Below, one piece after another: positions 52,892 to 61,938 of a stretch of 64,000 nt of DNA. Within the stretch, counting starts at the first letter, position 1; the number at the start of each line of letters is the position of its first letter. The position numbers and the translations under genes were made by a program. The notes beneath the pieces are model-generated. The model worked only from the letters and a program-made list of their open reading frames with translations, made no database searches and was not told the origin of the DNA. The DNA comes from Alcanivorax sp. (GTDB lineage Bacteria; Pseudomonadota; Gammaproteobacteria; Pseudomonadales; Alcanivoracaceae), in assembly GCF_002726155.1 (NCBI RefSeq), contig NZ_PBSH01000030.1, positions 105,017 through 169,016 of the forward strand. The letters run 5' to 3'.

Positions 52892-55108
52892 TTATACGTT
52901 ACCAGTGTGACCGTTATTCAACAGGATCGCTGCGTCATCAGGGTGATCTTTTACAAGGACTTTACCGATATCCGCTGCTGCAATAGCTGCCTTATCAAGC
53001 TGTTGCAGTGCCTGTTGGGCATAGTCGCCGGGCAGGCAGAACAGCAGCCCGCCAGCGGTTTGCGGGTCACACAGGGCGGTGAGCAGGGAGTCATCCACGG
53101 GCTCGGATTGCTCGCACTGCATCAGAATGTGGCGATTGGCTTCACTGAGTGTGCTGGCCACGCCCTGGCGAATCAGCGAAAGCGTGCCGGGGAGCAGGGG
53201 GACGTTGTGGCAATCCACCGCCAGGGTGACGTCGCTTTGCTGACTAATTTCGTAGAGATGACCCAGTAGCCCAAAGCCGGTGATATCCGTGCAGGCGCTG
53301 ACAGGTATGCCCTGCAAGGCTTGCTGAGCCAGCCGGTTGCTGACCAGCAGGTGTTGCAGGGTAGTGTCCAACCAGGGGCCGTGGAACGCGATGCCGGGGT
53401 TGCCTTGTGCCTGCATCAGGGCGGCCAGTTGAACACCGCTACCCAGCGGTTTGGTAAGAATAAGCCGGTCGCCGGCGCGGGCGCCGCGTTTGTGCCAGAG
53501 CTGTGCCGGGTGCGCCTGGCCGTTGACGGTGAACCCCGCGGCCATCTGTGGGCCTTCGATGGTGTGGCCGCCGACCAGGGTGCAGCCGGCTGCATTCAGT
53601 TCCCGGACGGCTCCGGCCATCATCCGTTGCAGATCTCGGCCCTGCAGCCGCGGGTGATGCCAGGGCAGGGTCACGTTGGCCAGGGCTGAGTGAGGCTGCG
53701 CATTCATAGCGTACAGGTCGCTGAGGCTATGCAGGGCGGCAATGCGCCCGAACAGGTAAGGCTCATCGATAAAGGCGGGGAAGTAATCCAGGCTTTGTAC
53801 CAGCCGCTGCCCGGCGGGCCAGTCAATGATGGCCGCATCATCGGCGGCGTCTACACCGGCTTCGATGCCCGGATTAATGGCTGGCTGAAGGCCTGCCAGT
53901 GCCTCATGCAGGGCGTCGCTGCCGACTTTGGCGCCACAGCCGGCGCAGTGTAAAGCGTCCGGGGCTGCCGGGGCCGGGGCCATGGCGGGCAGGTGCTGAT
54001 CGAACTTGGCCATGAAGGCTCGGTCGATGCGGTCTTTCCAGCGCCACACCCAATGGCCTGCCAGTGATCGCTTGCCGCCCCGGCTGGCAATGGCATCCTT
54101 GCCGCCGGCGGACAGCAGTGACAGGAAGCGTGCCTGTGGTCGATACGCCGCCAGCGGTTGTCCCTGAATGGCGGCGCGCAGGTTGTTGGCCAGCGTGCGT
54201 GCCTGGCGAACCGCATAGACACCGGCCTTGGGTAAGGGGGTGGGAAAGGCGGCACAGTCACCGGCGGCAAAAATACGTGCATCGGAGAGTGTTTGCAGGC
54301 TTTCCGTGACGCGTACAAAACCCCGTTCGTCGCAGTCCAGCCCACTGTTGTGTAGCAACGGCAAGCCTCGCACGCCGGTGCACCAGAGCACCCACTGGGC
54401 CGCCAGTGGCTGGTCGCCCATGCGCAATTGCTGTTGGGCATCGCGATGCACACGAGTGTCGGTATGCAGGGTGACGTGATGGGCGCTCAGCCGCGCGCGC
54501 ATCTTCTTGCGCACGCTGGCGGAAAAGCCGGGTAGCAAGTCGCCACCGGTAATCAGCTGGATGTCTGCCGGTTGCTGGCGGTCCTGAAAATGCCTGGCCA
54601 TGGCCAGCGCCATTTCGGTGCCGCCGGCACCGGCGCCAACCACCGCCAGAGACGCGGTTTGTCCACGGGTGTCCTGGCAGAGTTGCTGCCAGCGAGCGTA
54701 AAAACTGGCCACCGGTTTGACCGGGACGACGCTGGTGTGATCGTTGCCGATGGGGGTGAGGTCCGGCGTGGCGCCCACATCCAGGCTTAGCCAGTCGTAG
54801 GCCAATTGGCTGCCATCACTGAGCTGCAGTTGCCGCTGTTGAGGATCGAGTTGTGTGACGCTGGCTTGAATGAAGCGGCAACCGCTGGCCTGACAGAGCC
54901 GGTAAACGTCCACGTGGGTATCCGTCAGATCGTAGTGTCCGGCGATCAGTCCCGGCAGCATGCCGGAATAGGCGCTCAGGCTATCCGGGGAGACCAGGGT
55001 GAGGCGCACGCCGGGAATCGGTTTCATGGCCAGCATGCGCAGGGTCAGCGCATGGCTGTGGCCGGCGCCGACAAAGACCAGGTCGTATTGAGCGGAAGGA
55101 CTTATCAC
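52892..55108 (-). CDS. selD: NADH dehydrogenase-like / selenide water dikinase (SelD) fusion
   Basis: This 738-residue two-domain protein has a FAD-dependent pyridine nucleotide-disulfide oxidoreductase at residues 1-370 (VFVGAGHSHALTLRML, second FAD site RIFAAGDCAAFP) and SelD from about 385 (LHCAGCGAKVGSDAL, GHTIEGPQMAAGF). Both residues of the CAGC motif are ordinary Cys codons, so no selenocysteine is used. SelD makes selenophosphate from selenide and ATP. The fused NDH part may supply reductant, which is unproven. The GTG start overlaps the phzF stop by 4 bases. Confidence 0.92.
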   Translation of the reverse strand: MISPSAQYDLVFVGAGHSHALTLRMLAMKPIPGVRLTLVSPDSLSAYSGMLPGLIAGHYDLTDTHVDVYRLCQASGCRFIQASVTQLDPQQRQLQLSDGSQLAYDWLSLDVGATPDLTPIGNDHTSVVPVKPVASFYARWQQLCQDTRGQTASLAVVGAGAGGTEMALAMARHFQDRQQPADIQLITGGDLLPGFSASVRKKMRARLSAHHVTLHTDTRVHRDAQQQLRMGDQPLAAQWVLWCTGVRGLPLLHNSGLDCDERGFVRVTESLQTLSDARIFAAGDCAAFPTPLPKAGVYAVRQARTLANNLRAAIQGQPLAAYRPQARFLSLLSAGGKDAIASRGGKRSLAGHWVWRWKDRIDRAFMAKFDQHLPAMAPAPAAPDALHCAGCGAKVGSDALHEALAGLQPAINPGIEAGVDAADDAAIIDWPAGQRLVQSLDYFPAFIDEPYLFGRIAALHSLSDLYAMNAQPHSALANVTLPWHHPRLQGRDLQRMMAGAVRELNAAGCTLVGGHTIEGPQMAAGFTVNGQAHPAQLWHKRGARAGDRLILTKPLGSGVQLAALMQAQGNPGIAFHGPWLDTTLQHLLVSNRLAQQALQGIPVSACTDITGFGLLGHLYEISQQSDVTLAVDCHNVPLLPGTLSLIRQGVASTLSEANRHILMQCEQSEPVDDSLLTALCDPQTAGGLLFCLPGDYAQQALQQLDKAAIAAADIGKVLVKDHPDDAAILLNNGHTGNV

Positions 55109-55878
55109 AGTTGCAGGTCGCCTTGCAGATAGCAGCGTGCGGTGCCGCTGAGGGTGACGCGGTCGCCTTTTAGCTGACAGTGTAATTCACCGCCACGGGC
55201 AGAAAGCTGGCGAGCATGGAGGTGTGTCTTGCCGAGCTTTTCGGCCCAGTAGGGCACCAGGGTGCAGTGGGCCGAGCCGGTAACAGGATCCTCCGGGACA
55301 CCTTTTGCCGGGGCGAAAAAACGACTGACAAAATCACAGTCCTCGCCGGGCGCGGAAATCATGACGGCGAAGGTATCCAGCGCCGCGATGGCGGTGAAGT
55401 CGGGTTGAAAATTGCGTACCTGATCGGCGCTGTCCACGATGATCAGGGTGTCCCGGGCTTGTAGTACCTCGCGAATGGGCAAATCCAGCGCCTGATGAAA
55501 CGGTGCGGTATCAGCAAGTACATGGGCCGGTCGTGACGGAAAGTCCAGGCTCAGCGTTTGGCCGCTGCGAGTGACGAACAAGGGGCCGGAGGCGGTGGAA
55601 AAGCGCACCCGTTCACCGGGAAATCCCAGCGCATTGAACACCACCCAGGCGGCGGCCAGTGTGGCGTGGCCGCACAGGTCGACTTCCACCTGGGGGGTAA
55701 ACCAGCGCAACGAATAGCCTTGCTCGTCTGGCACCAGAAAGGCGGTTTCTGACAGATTGTTTTCCAGCGCAATATTCTGCAGCAGACCATCATCCAGCCA
55801 GCGTTCCAGCGGCACCACAGCGGCGGGGTTGCCGGCAAAAAGGGAAGAGGTAAAGGCATCGACTTGGTAGAGTTTCAT
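55105..55878 (-). CDS. PhzF-family protein
   Basis: This 257-residue protein has the PhzF fold pattern: YQVDAFTSSLFAGNPAAVV, ENNLSETAFLVP with the catalytic Glu, WFTPQVEVDLCGHATLAAAW and FAPAKGVPEDPVTGSAHC. Members are isomerases or epimerases, and the substrate of this group is unknown. I use the ATG at 55878, since the 14 residues before it are not conserved. Translational coupling to selD (a 4-base overlap) suggests a selenium-linked role, although PhzF has no known part in that pathway. Confidence 0.85.
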   Translation of the reverse strand: MKLYQVDAFTSSLFAGNPAAVVPLERWLDDGLLQNIALENNLSETAFLVPDEQGYSLRWFTPQVEVDLCGHATLAAAWVVFNALGFPGERVRFSTASGPLFVTRSGQTLSLDFPSRPAHVLADTAPFHQALDLPIREVLQARDTLIIVDSADQVRNFQPDFTAIAALDTFAVMISAPGEDCDFVSRFFAPAKGVPEDPVTGSAHCTLVPYWAEKLGKTHLHARQLSARGGELHCQLKGDRVTLSGTARCYLQGDLQL

Positions 55879-55950
55879 AGGTTGCCTTGGCTGTGAAGTT
55901 GACGATAACTGCCATTGCATTGTGGAGGCTAGCCGTTCAACGACTGGTTA

Positions 55951-56379
55951 TTAACCGCTAGCGTTCAATAATTGAGCTACGGCATAACCAACAGCAAAAA
56001 AGATAATGATTTTCAAAAGAAGCCCGGAGCGTGATGGAGATATGTTCTCTTTTCTTTGTGGGGGCTTTGGAGTTTCCCATGCGCGGTTGTTTCTCCACTC
56101 ACTATCGCCGTCATAAAATCTGGTGAGGATGTCGGCCATGTCATCGAAAGTCGGATCAGTAGGCGTTACTGATTCAGTATTCGACTCATAGAGCACAACG
56201 GAAAAGCCGTCTTCTGTCGACCCTGAACCCTCTATGGCCATTCCGTCTTTCTCGATTTTTATAGCTGATAATTGTTGCCAGCTCATGCCAGAGAGAATTG
56301 TTCGTAAATCTTCAACGCTGCTGCATGAGACTGGCTGGTGTTCTTCGTTGATTAGATTTCCTGTTTTGGTTACAAGCAT
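55951..56379 (-). CDS. unknown C-terminally anchored protein (142 aa)
   Basis: This 142-residue protein is not recognised. It has a mixed alpha/beta N-terminal part (LRTILSGMSWQQLSAIKIEKDG), a polar acidic middle and a C-terminal membrane span (LLLKIIIFFAVGYAVAQLL). AAAGGG precedes the ATG. Its base composition is visibly lower in GC than the surrounding selenium genes, and it interrupts an otherwise tightly packed run, so it may be a later insertion. Confidence 0.55.
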   Translation of the reverse strand: MLVTKTGNLINEEHQPVSCSSVEDLRTILSGMSWQQLSAIKIEKDGMAIEGSGSTEDGFSVVLYESNTESVTPTDPTFDDMADILTRFYDGDSEWRNNRAWETPKPPQRKENISPSRSGLLLKIIIFFAVGYAVAQLLNASG

Positions 56380-56450
56380 TCCAAATCCCTTTGATAGTTA
56401 TAAATTAGAGCACACCGTTAGGCTTTATTTTTAAAGCCGGGTCTATCTTT

Positions 56451-57968
56451 TTATAAGCCCAGCTCCGGCTTCAGCCTTAGCCGTTTGCGCAATCCCCGCG
56501 ACAGGGCATCCACGCCCAGATTGAGCAACACCGTGGCCAGGATCAACAGGGCGGTTCGGTCAAAGCGGAATTCCGCCACGCTGGAATCAATATAGAAACC
56601 CAGGGTGTGAATGCCAAGAATCCCCAGTACCGCCGTTTCGCGCATGATCACTTCCCATCGATAGAGCAGGAATGCGAGCAGGTTTGGGCTGATACGCGGC
56701 AAGACCTCGTAGGCGTAGCGGTTGATCCCGGTTGGCGCGTCCACCCGCAGGCGCAGGGTTTCACTGAAGCGGCCGGTCAGGTGGGCGACGATGGCGCCAG
56801 TATGCAGGGCCAGCGCAAAAATGCCGGGCAACATGGAGGGCCCGAGCAGGATCAGGAAAAAGAAGGCGAGAAAAAACTCCGGTGTGGTGCGTAGCACCAC
56901 CAGCAGGCCATGGCCCAGCATACGGCTGGCCCGGTTACCGAATAACGGTGAGGTAAGGGGAAACAATACCAGCGCCAGTACGCCGGTGAGCAGTAGCGCG
57001 GCCAGCCCCAGTACGCTGGTTTGCCACAGGCCGGGCCAGAGTTGTTGCTGCCAGAGCATGGCGAACCATTGCCACAGTTCCAGCAGGCCACCGCCGTGGC
57101 GCAGGGGAACGGGCACCAGATCGACCGTGATAAACCGTACCAGGGTGGACAGGTTGCCGGTAAAAACCGGCGGTGCCCAGGCCACGGCAGCAAGCAGATA
57201 TACCGGAATCAATGTCGGGCGAAGCCACCAGCGCAGGGTGAAAATCAGCGCAAAAAACAGGTACAGCAAAGCTGCGCCCTGATCGTAGACTCCTTCACGA
57301 AAAGCGGTTTCCAGATGAAAGCCCAGAGTGGGCAAACCGATAAAGCCGAGAATGGCGGAGGCGCGCAGGGCGCATTCCAGCCGGTAGCTGCCGTAGGCTT
57401 TAAAGGCCTGCCAGACCAGCGGCAGGCGGGCGAAGAAAAAGCGGCTGACGGCGGAGGTGCTGGCGGGCAGTGCATGGGAAGGAGCCGGGTCTGATTCTTC
57501 GAGAAACTCGCCGAACACCTTGGCAAAGATGCCCGCATAGGGAATGGCGATGGCCAGCACCCCGGTGAGGGTGCTCAGGCCGGCCACTTGTAGCAGCAGC
57601 AAGCCCCAGAACAGTTCATGGACGGCGCGGATACTGGCGGCGAAACTGCGTACCGCCCGTGACGACCAGCAGATTGCCATGAGAAACCCGAACAGGGCGG
57701 CCAGTGCAGTGCCCTGCCAGGCAAAAGCCAGGGTATTGGCTAATGCCTGGCCAAGCTGTTCGGTGGCAAAAAAATCCGGGGTCATAAACCCCTTGGCCAT
57801 GCGCAGCAGTTCCTGGCCGGGGCTGGAACGGGCGATCTCCATGTCGGCCAGCAACAGTGCCACCAGGCCGGCCAGAGCGAGACCACCGGTAGTGCGTCGC
57901 CAGCGGCGGGCTGTGGTGTTCAGCGGCGGGCTGGCGGGAGGCATGGTAGGGCGTTCACTGTTACGCAT
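56451..57968 (-). CDS. PhnE-type ABC transporter permease, fused duplicate (putative selenate/selenite importer)
   Basis: This 505-residue inner-membrane protein contains two PhnE-like permease halves in one chain, each with about five spans. The EAA-type loop is seen in the second half (AHLTGRFSETLRLRVDAPTG), with a related segment in the first. The ATG at 57968 overlaps the stop of the ATPase gene by 8 bases. Together with the ATPase and lipoprotein it forms a complete phosphonate-like importer. Its place inside a selD/mnmH cluster suggests that a selenium oxyanion is the cargo. Confidence 0.75.
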   Translation of the reverse strand: MRNSERPTMPPASPPLNTTARRWRRTTGGLALAGLVALLLADMEIARSSPGQELLRMAKGFMTPDFFATEQLGQALANTLAFAWQGTALAALFGFLMAICWSSRAVRSFAASIRAVHELFWGLLLLQVAGLSTLTGVLAIAIPYAGIFAKVFGEFLEESDPAPSHALPASTSAVSRFFFARLPLVWQAFKAYGSYRLECALRASAILGFIGLPTLGFHLETAFREGVYDQGAALLYLFFALIFTLRWWLRPTLIPVYLLAAVAWAPPVFTGNLSTLVRFITVDLVPVPLRHGGGLLELWQWFAMLWQQQLWPGLWQTSVLGLAALLLTGVLALVLFPLTSPLFGNRASRMLGHGLLVVLRTTPEFFLAFFFLILLGPSMLPGIFALALHTGAIVAHLTGRFSETLRLRVDAPTGINRYAYEVLPRISPNLLAFLLYRWEVIMRETAVLGILGIHTLGFYIDSSVAEFRFDRTALLILATVLLNLGVDALSRGLRKRLRLKPELGL

Positions 57969-58617
57969 CGTCCTGATACAAGGCATCAAGATCGCTGAGG
58001 GACAGCGACCGGGTGGCGGCATCGAGGACAATCTGGCCCTGGTTCAGGCCGATGATCCGGTCGCTGCAGGCCAGTGCCAATGCCCGATCATGCAGGGCAA
58101 TCACGGCGCTGTCGTGGCGAGCCAGAGACAGGGTGAGCAATGCCTGGCCCTGATGTTCGTCCAGGCTGGAGACCGGCTCGTCGGCGAGCAGGATCGGGCG
58201 TTGTGTATAGAGGGCCCGGCCTAGTGCGGTGCGTTGCGCCTGGCCGCCGGAGAGCTGATCAACGCTGGTGAACAGCTTGTCATGAAGCGCCAAGTCGGCC
58301 GCCAAAGCCCCCACCTGTTCACGCTCGTGTCGACTGGGGGCCAGCAGGTTGCGCAGATTGGTGAGGGTGCGGTTGCGCGACAGGGACCCCATGTAGATGT
58401 TGTGGAACACGCTTAGCATGGGGACCAGGGCGCCCGCCTGGGGGCACCAAGCACAGGCGGCTTCCTGCTGGCGGCGCAGGGCATCGAGAAGGGTGGACTT
58501 GCCGGCGCCGGACGGGCCGAGCAGGGCGACTTTTTCGCCGTGCTCGATGGTCAGCGTCAGGTCATCAAAAACAACCTGATCGCCATGCCCCAGCCGGGCC
58601 TGCTGAAAGTGGAACAC
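57961..58617 (-). CDS. ABC transporter ATP-binding protein (PhnC-like)
   Basis: This 218-residue ATPase has a Walker A GPSGAGKST, a Q-loop in ACAWCPQAGALVP, signature QLSGGQAQRTALGRAL, Walker B ILLADEPVSSLD and the switch HD. It is shorter than usual PhnC (about 260 residues), mainly at the C-terminus. It supplies energy to the downstream fused permease. Confidence 0.9.
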   Translation of the reverse strand: MFHFQQARLGHGDQVVFDDLTLTIEHGEKVALLGPSGAGKSTLLDALRRQQEAACAWCPQAGALVPMLSVFHNIYMGSLSRNRTLTNLRNLLAPSRHEREQVGALAADLALHDKLFTSVDQLSGGQAQRTALGRALYTQRPILLADEPVSSLDEHQGQALLTLSLARHDSAVIALHDRALALACSDRIIGLNQGQIVLDAATRSLSLSDLDALYQDDA

Positions 58618-58638
58618 GTTGGACTTTGCCTTTGGCCG

Positions 58639-59505
58639 TTAGTCCAACAGGCCGATGGCGCTGGCGGTTTCCTCGATGGGAGCATAGTCCGCATTGGAAG
58701 CCGGAATAAATTTTTCCCGGGGGAAAGCCTGCAGCAGTGCCGGATCGTCGATGGACAGCAGGGTGTCGGTAACGCGCTGGCTGAAGCCTTCGCCGAAGCG
58801 CTCATTCAGATCGCCGCGCACGGTCCAGTGGTAGTCCGGATAGGTGGGGGTTTCCCAGATCACGCTGACCTTGCTGGTGTCGATTTTGCCTTCCGACAGC
58901 TCGCGCTCCCAGACTTTGAAATTTACCGCGCCAGTGGCATAGGCACCGCTTTGTACCAGGGCGATAGTGCGACTGTGGTCGCCGGAGAAACCGACTTTTT
59001 CGAACAGGTTGTTCGGGGCTTCGTTGAAGGTATCGCGCAGATAGAATTCTGGCATCAGGCGGCCGGAGGTGCTGCCTTTGGAGCCGAAGGTGAATGACGG
59101 CTGTGCAATGAAGTCGTCGCCCAGCGTGTCGACGGGCTCAAGCCCGGTGCTGCTGTTGGCAATGAAATAGGATTTGAACGCGGTGTCTTCCTGGCCCTGG
59201 GCGATGGCCTGGGAACCGGGAACAAGACGCCGGGCCTGTACGCCGGACAGGCCGCCGAACCAGGCCATTTGCACTTCATCGTTGCGGAAGGCAGTCACTG
59301 CGGCAGCGTAGGATTTCACCGGCACGTATTTCACCGGCACGCCCAGCTGTTCTTCCAGATGAGCGGCGATGGTACCGAACCGTTTCACCAGCTGGGATTC
59401 ATCCTGATCCGGAATCGCCGTAAAGGTGAAGGTGTTGGTTTTGGGGTCATTACAGGCAGAGAGCAGCAGGGCAGCAGCCAGTGCAGCCAGGAATTTCAAA
59501 CGCAT
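58639..59505 (-). CDS. substrate-binding lipoprotein (PhnD-like, putative selenate-type)
   Basis: This 288-residue periplasmic binding protein has a type-II signal peptide with lipobox LSAC. The core has FTFTAIPDQDESQLVKRFG, VPVKSYAAAVTAFRNDEVQMAWFGGLSG and FGSKGSTSGRLMPEF, the anion-binding region of the PhnD family. I know this subfamily as one linked to SelD and MnmH genes and proposed to bind selenate. The specificity is inferred from the context. Confidence 0.8.
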   Translation of the reverse strand: MRLKFLAALAAALLLSACNDPKTNTFTFTAIPDQDESQLVKRFGTIAAHLEEQLGVPVKYVPVKSYAAAVTAFRNDEVQMAWFGGLSGVQARRLVPGSQAIAQGQEDTAFKSYFIANSSTGLEPVDTLGDDFIAQPSFTFGSKGSTSGRLMPEFYLRDTFNEAPNNLFEKVGFSGDHSRTIALVQSGAYATGAVNFKVWERELSEGKIDTSKVSVIWETPTYPDYHWTVRGDLNERFGEGFSQRVTDTLLSIDDPALLQAFPREKFIPASNADYAPIEETASAIGLLD

Positions 59506-59626
59506 TGTTGTCTCCGTTCAATAGGGAGGCTTACCGAACTTTATGCGGGAAAACGCACGGATACGATTGCGGGTTCGGCCATACGCAGTCGTGGCAGCAG
59601 TATAACGGCTTGCGTGCGGTTTTGCG

Positions 59627-60715
59627 TTAGCGGTTGCTCAGGAAATCGCTGACCTCGGCGCGGGTGCCCTGGAAGACGATGGTGCCTTCACGGCGCGACA
59701 GCATGTAGTCGTACATGGGGTCGTAATAATCGGCGAGCAGGCTGTGAATCCATTCGCGATGCAACTCGGTATCGCCGCAGGCGGTTTGTACGGCGAGGGC
59801 CTCCTGGAGTTGCTGACGAAGCTGTTGATGGCGAATCCCGCCCAGGCGGCGGCGAATGCGATCCATGGCTGCCAGCAGTTCATCGCCAAGCTGCTTGAGG
59901 GCATTCTGCTCACCGAAGTAGCGGGCATATTCCTGTAACGGCCCGATCACGTAATCTTCCAGGGTGATCTGTACGCGGGAGTCCAGGGATTCCTCAATGA
60001 CGATGCGTGGCTGTGCCTTGATCTGGTCTTGCAGGGAAAAAGGCAGATGGCAGCGTCCGATCAGTTTGCTTTCGTCTTCCACCAGAATGCGGGCAGGCTG
60101 GGCGGCACGTTGTTTTATCAGGGCGATAGCCAGGCTGTTTTCAAAATCAATCTGGCTGGGTTGGCCGCCGGGGCGTCGGCCAAAAGACGAACCACGGTGG
60201 TGGGCCAGGCCTTCCAGGTCGATGGCGTTGGCTTGTTGATCGATCACCCGTGTCTTCGCGCAACCGGTGCGCCCGCACAATACTTCCAGTGGCAGGCTGG
60301 CGATACAGGCTTCCATTTCATCAATCAAAAACCGCCGAAGTGCCTTGTAACCACCAGTGATCAGTGGTGCATCGATGCCTGCTTCGCGTAGCCAGGCCTG
60401 GGTGGTCTGGCTGCGCAGTCCGCCGCGGAAGCAATACAGGTAGCCGTTCGGGTTGGCCTGCCACCACTGCTGCCAGGCCTGCATACGCTGTTCCCGTTCC
60501 TCGCCGCTGACCAGCTTGTTGCCCAGATCAATGGCCGCCTGCTGGCCCTGCTGCTTGTAGCAGATGCCAATCCGGTGACGTTCGTCATCGTTGATCAGGG
60601 CAATATTGACCGCACCGGGAAAGGCGCCCTTGGCGAATTCCACGGGGGCGCGCACGTCCAGCAGGGGCGTGTCATTCAGAAACAGGGAAAGGTAATCACG
60701 GGTATCGTCTCGCAT
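59627..60715 (-). CDS. mnmH: tRNA 2-selenouridine synthase MnmH
   Basis: This 362-residue enzyme replaces sulfur by selenium at the wobble 2-thiouridine of some tRNAs, using selenophosphate from SelD. It has an N-terminal rhodanese domain with the catalytic Cys95 in YLYCFRGGLRS and a P-loop GRTGCAKT, with a C-terminal helical domain. The ATG at 60715 begins the conserved MRDD; the upstream frame lies in a repeat element. It is the first gene of the selenium cluster on this strand. Confidence 0.93.
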   Translation of the reverse strand: MRDDTRDYLSLFLNDTPLLDVRAPVEFAKGAFPGAVNIALINDDERHRIGICYKQQGQQAAIDLGNKLVSGEEREQRMQAWQQWWQANPNGYLYCFRGGLRSQTTQAWLREAGIDAPLITGGYKALRRFLIDEMEACIASLPLEVLCGRTGCAKTRVIDQQANAIDLEGLAHHRGSSFGRRPGGQPSQIDFENSLAIALIKQRAAQPARILVEDESKLIGRCHLPFSLQDQIKAQPRIVIEESLDSRVQITLEDYVIGPLQEYARYFGEQNALKQLGDELLAAMDRIRRRLGGIRHQQLRQQLQEALAVQTACGDTELHREWIHSLLADYYDPMYDYMLSRREGTIVFQGTRAEVSDFLSNR

Positions 60716-60736
60716 GGGGAGCGAGTTTAGTGCAGT

Positions 60737-60899
60737 GGCATGCAGCACGCTACAGGCAGCACGCAACAACACGGGCCGACGCTGGAAAGCCTGAAACGCC
60801 AGAGGCCGCGACCAGACTGTGGGCGCGGCCTCTGGCGTTTCGTCCTGCTCGAAAGCCGGACGTGTTGTTGCGTGCTGCGTGCTGCGTGATGCCTGTTGC
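60737..60899. repeat. seven-base-repeat hairpin element, copy H
   Basis: Left arm GGCATGCAGCACGCTACAGG plus CAGCACGCAACAACACG pairs with right arm CGTGTTGTTGCGTGCTGCGT plus GCTGCGTGATGCC. Units are spaced 7 bases apart. A perfect terminator hairpin (60794-60840) lies inside the loop. Confidence 0.75.
60794..60840. terminator. 17-bp perfect hairpin between mnmH and MaoC-like genes
   Basis: AAACGCCAGAGGCCGCG (60794-60810) and its complement (60824-60840) form a 17-bp perfect stem with a 13-base loop. It separates the selenium cluster from the gene upstream on the minus strand. A strong T-tract is lacking. Confidence 0.75.
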
Positions 60900-60907
60900 G
60901 GCTGCTA

Positions 60908-61777
60908 TTACTCCGCCGGGCGGATCTGGCCGGCCAGGTGGGGTTTGATCCCGTCCTTGGCGAGCAGCCGGAAATCGCTGCCGCCATCGGTCGGCTTGTT
61001 CTCGAACTTCACGGTGGCGGGCACGAACATGGGCAATTTGAACTGCACGTCCACGGTGAACGCGTCTTCCGGCAGCTGGTTCTGCAGTTCGGCCAGGCAG
61101 CGGGCCTTGGACCACATACCGTGGGCGATCTGGCGCTTGAAGCCGAACAGCTTGGCGGACAGCGGGTATAGATGAATGGGGTTACGGTCACCGGAAACGG
61201 CGCCGTAGCGACGGCCGATATCCCCCGGCACTTTCCATTCCACTGTGTCAGTAGCCGGTTGCGGCTTGGGTGCGTCTTTCTTCTTGCTGCTGCTACCGCC
61301 GCCGCTGCGGAAGAAATTCACGGACTCACTTTCCCAGACTCGCTCGCCACCGGTGCTGACACTGGTGAAGATGGAAAATTCGTACCCCTTATCGACTTTC
61401 TGCAGGTTGCCCAGAAAACACTTCACGTTCAGTTGTTCGCGCTCTGCAATGGGGCGGTACTGGGTAATGCTGTTGCGCACATGCACCAGGCCCATGGCGG
61501 GGAACGGAAAGCCGTCGGTAAGAATCAGTGCCATATGCAGCGGGAACGCGTGCATGTGCGGATAGGTCACGGGCAGTTTGCCGTCGGCGGCAAATCCGCA
61601 CACCTTCCGGTAGGCGGTCAGATGCTTTTCATCGAGGGAGACGTCATTCAGTCGCAGGCCCACGTCCGGCAAGGTGGGGTTGCTGCCGGGCTTTACGGTG
61701 GCGCGCAATACGGCCTTGGCGAAGTTGATCACCATGGGCGGTGAATTACGCAGTTCGCGGAATTTGACCTCACTCAT
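60908..61777 (-). CDS. MaoC-like hydratase/dehydratase
   Basis: This 289-residue double-hotdog protein has the hydratase motif in RRYGAVSGDRNPIHLYPLSAKLFGFKRQIAHGM, where Asp, His and the HG are the expected catalytic and binding residues. The N-terminal half is a degenerate hotdog. Such proteins hydrate enoyl-CoA or dehydrate hydroxyacyl-CoA. The location next to DesT and the desaturase locus fits fatty-acid metabolism. Confidence 0.8.
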   Translation of the reverse strand: MSEVKFRELRNSPPMVINFAKAVLRATVKPGSNPTLPDVGLRLNDVSLDEKHLTAYRKVCGFAADGKLPVTYPHMHAFPLHMALILTDGFPFPAMGLVHVRNSITQYRPIAEREQLNVKCFLGNLQKVDKGYEFSIFTSVSTGGERVWESESVNFFRSGGGSSSKKKDAPKPQPATDTVEWKVPGDIGRRYGAVSGDRNPIHLYPLSAKLFGFKRQIAHGMWSKARCLAELQNQLPEDAFTVDVQFKLPMFVPATVKFENKPTDGGSDFRLLAKDGIKPHLAGQIRPAE

Positions 61778-61938
61778 TACTCAATCCTTTCCCGTTGATT
61801 GCGTTGCAGCGTAGGCAACGGTGGCAATGCAAAAGAGTATAGAACAGGGCAGGCGAGTCGCTATTGGCCGTATAGACAGGCGGTCTGGTGAGTTAAGCAC
61901 AGGGGGCGCGGCGCAAGGCCGTAAAGTGTGAAGTGTGT

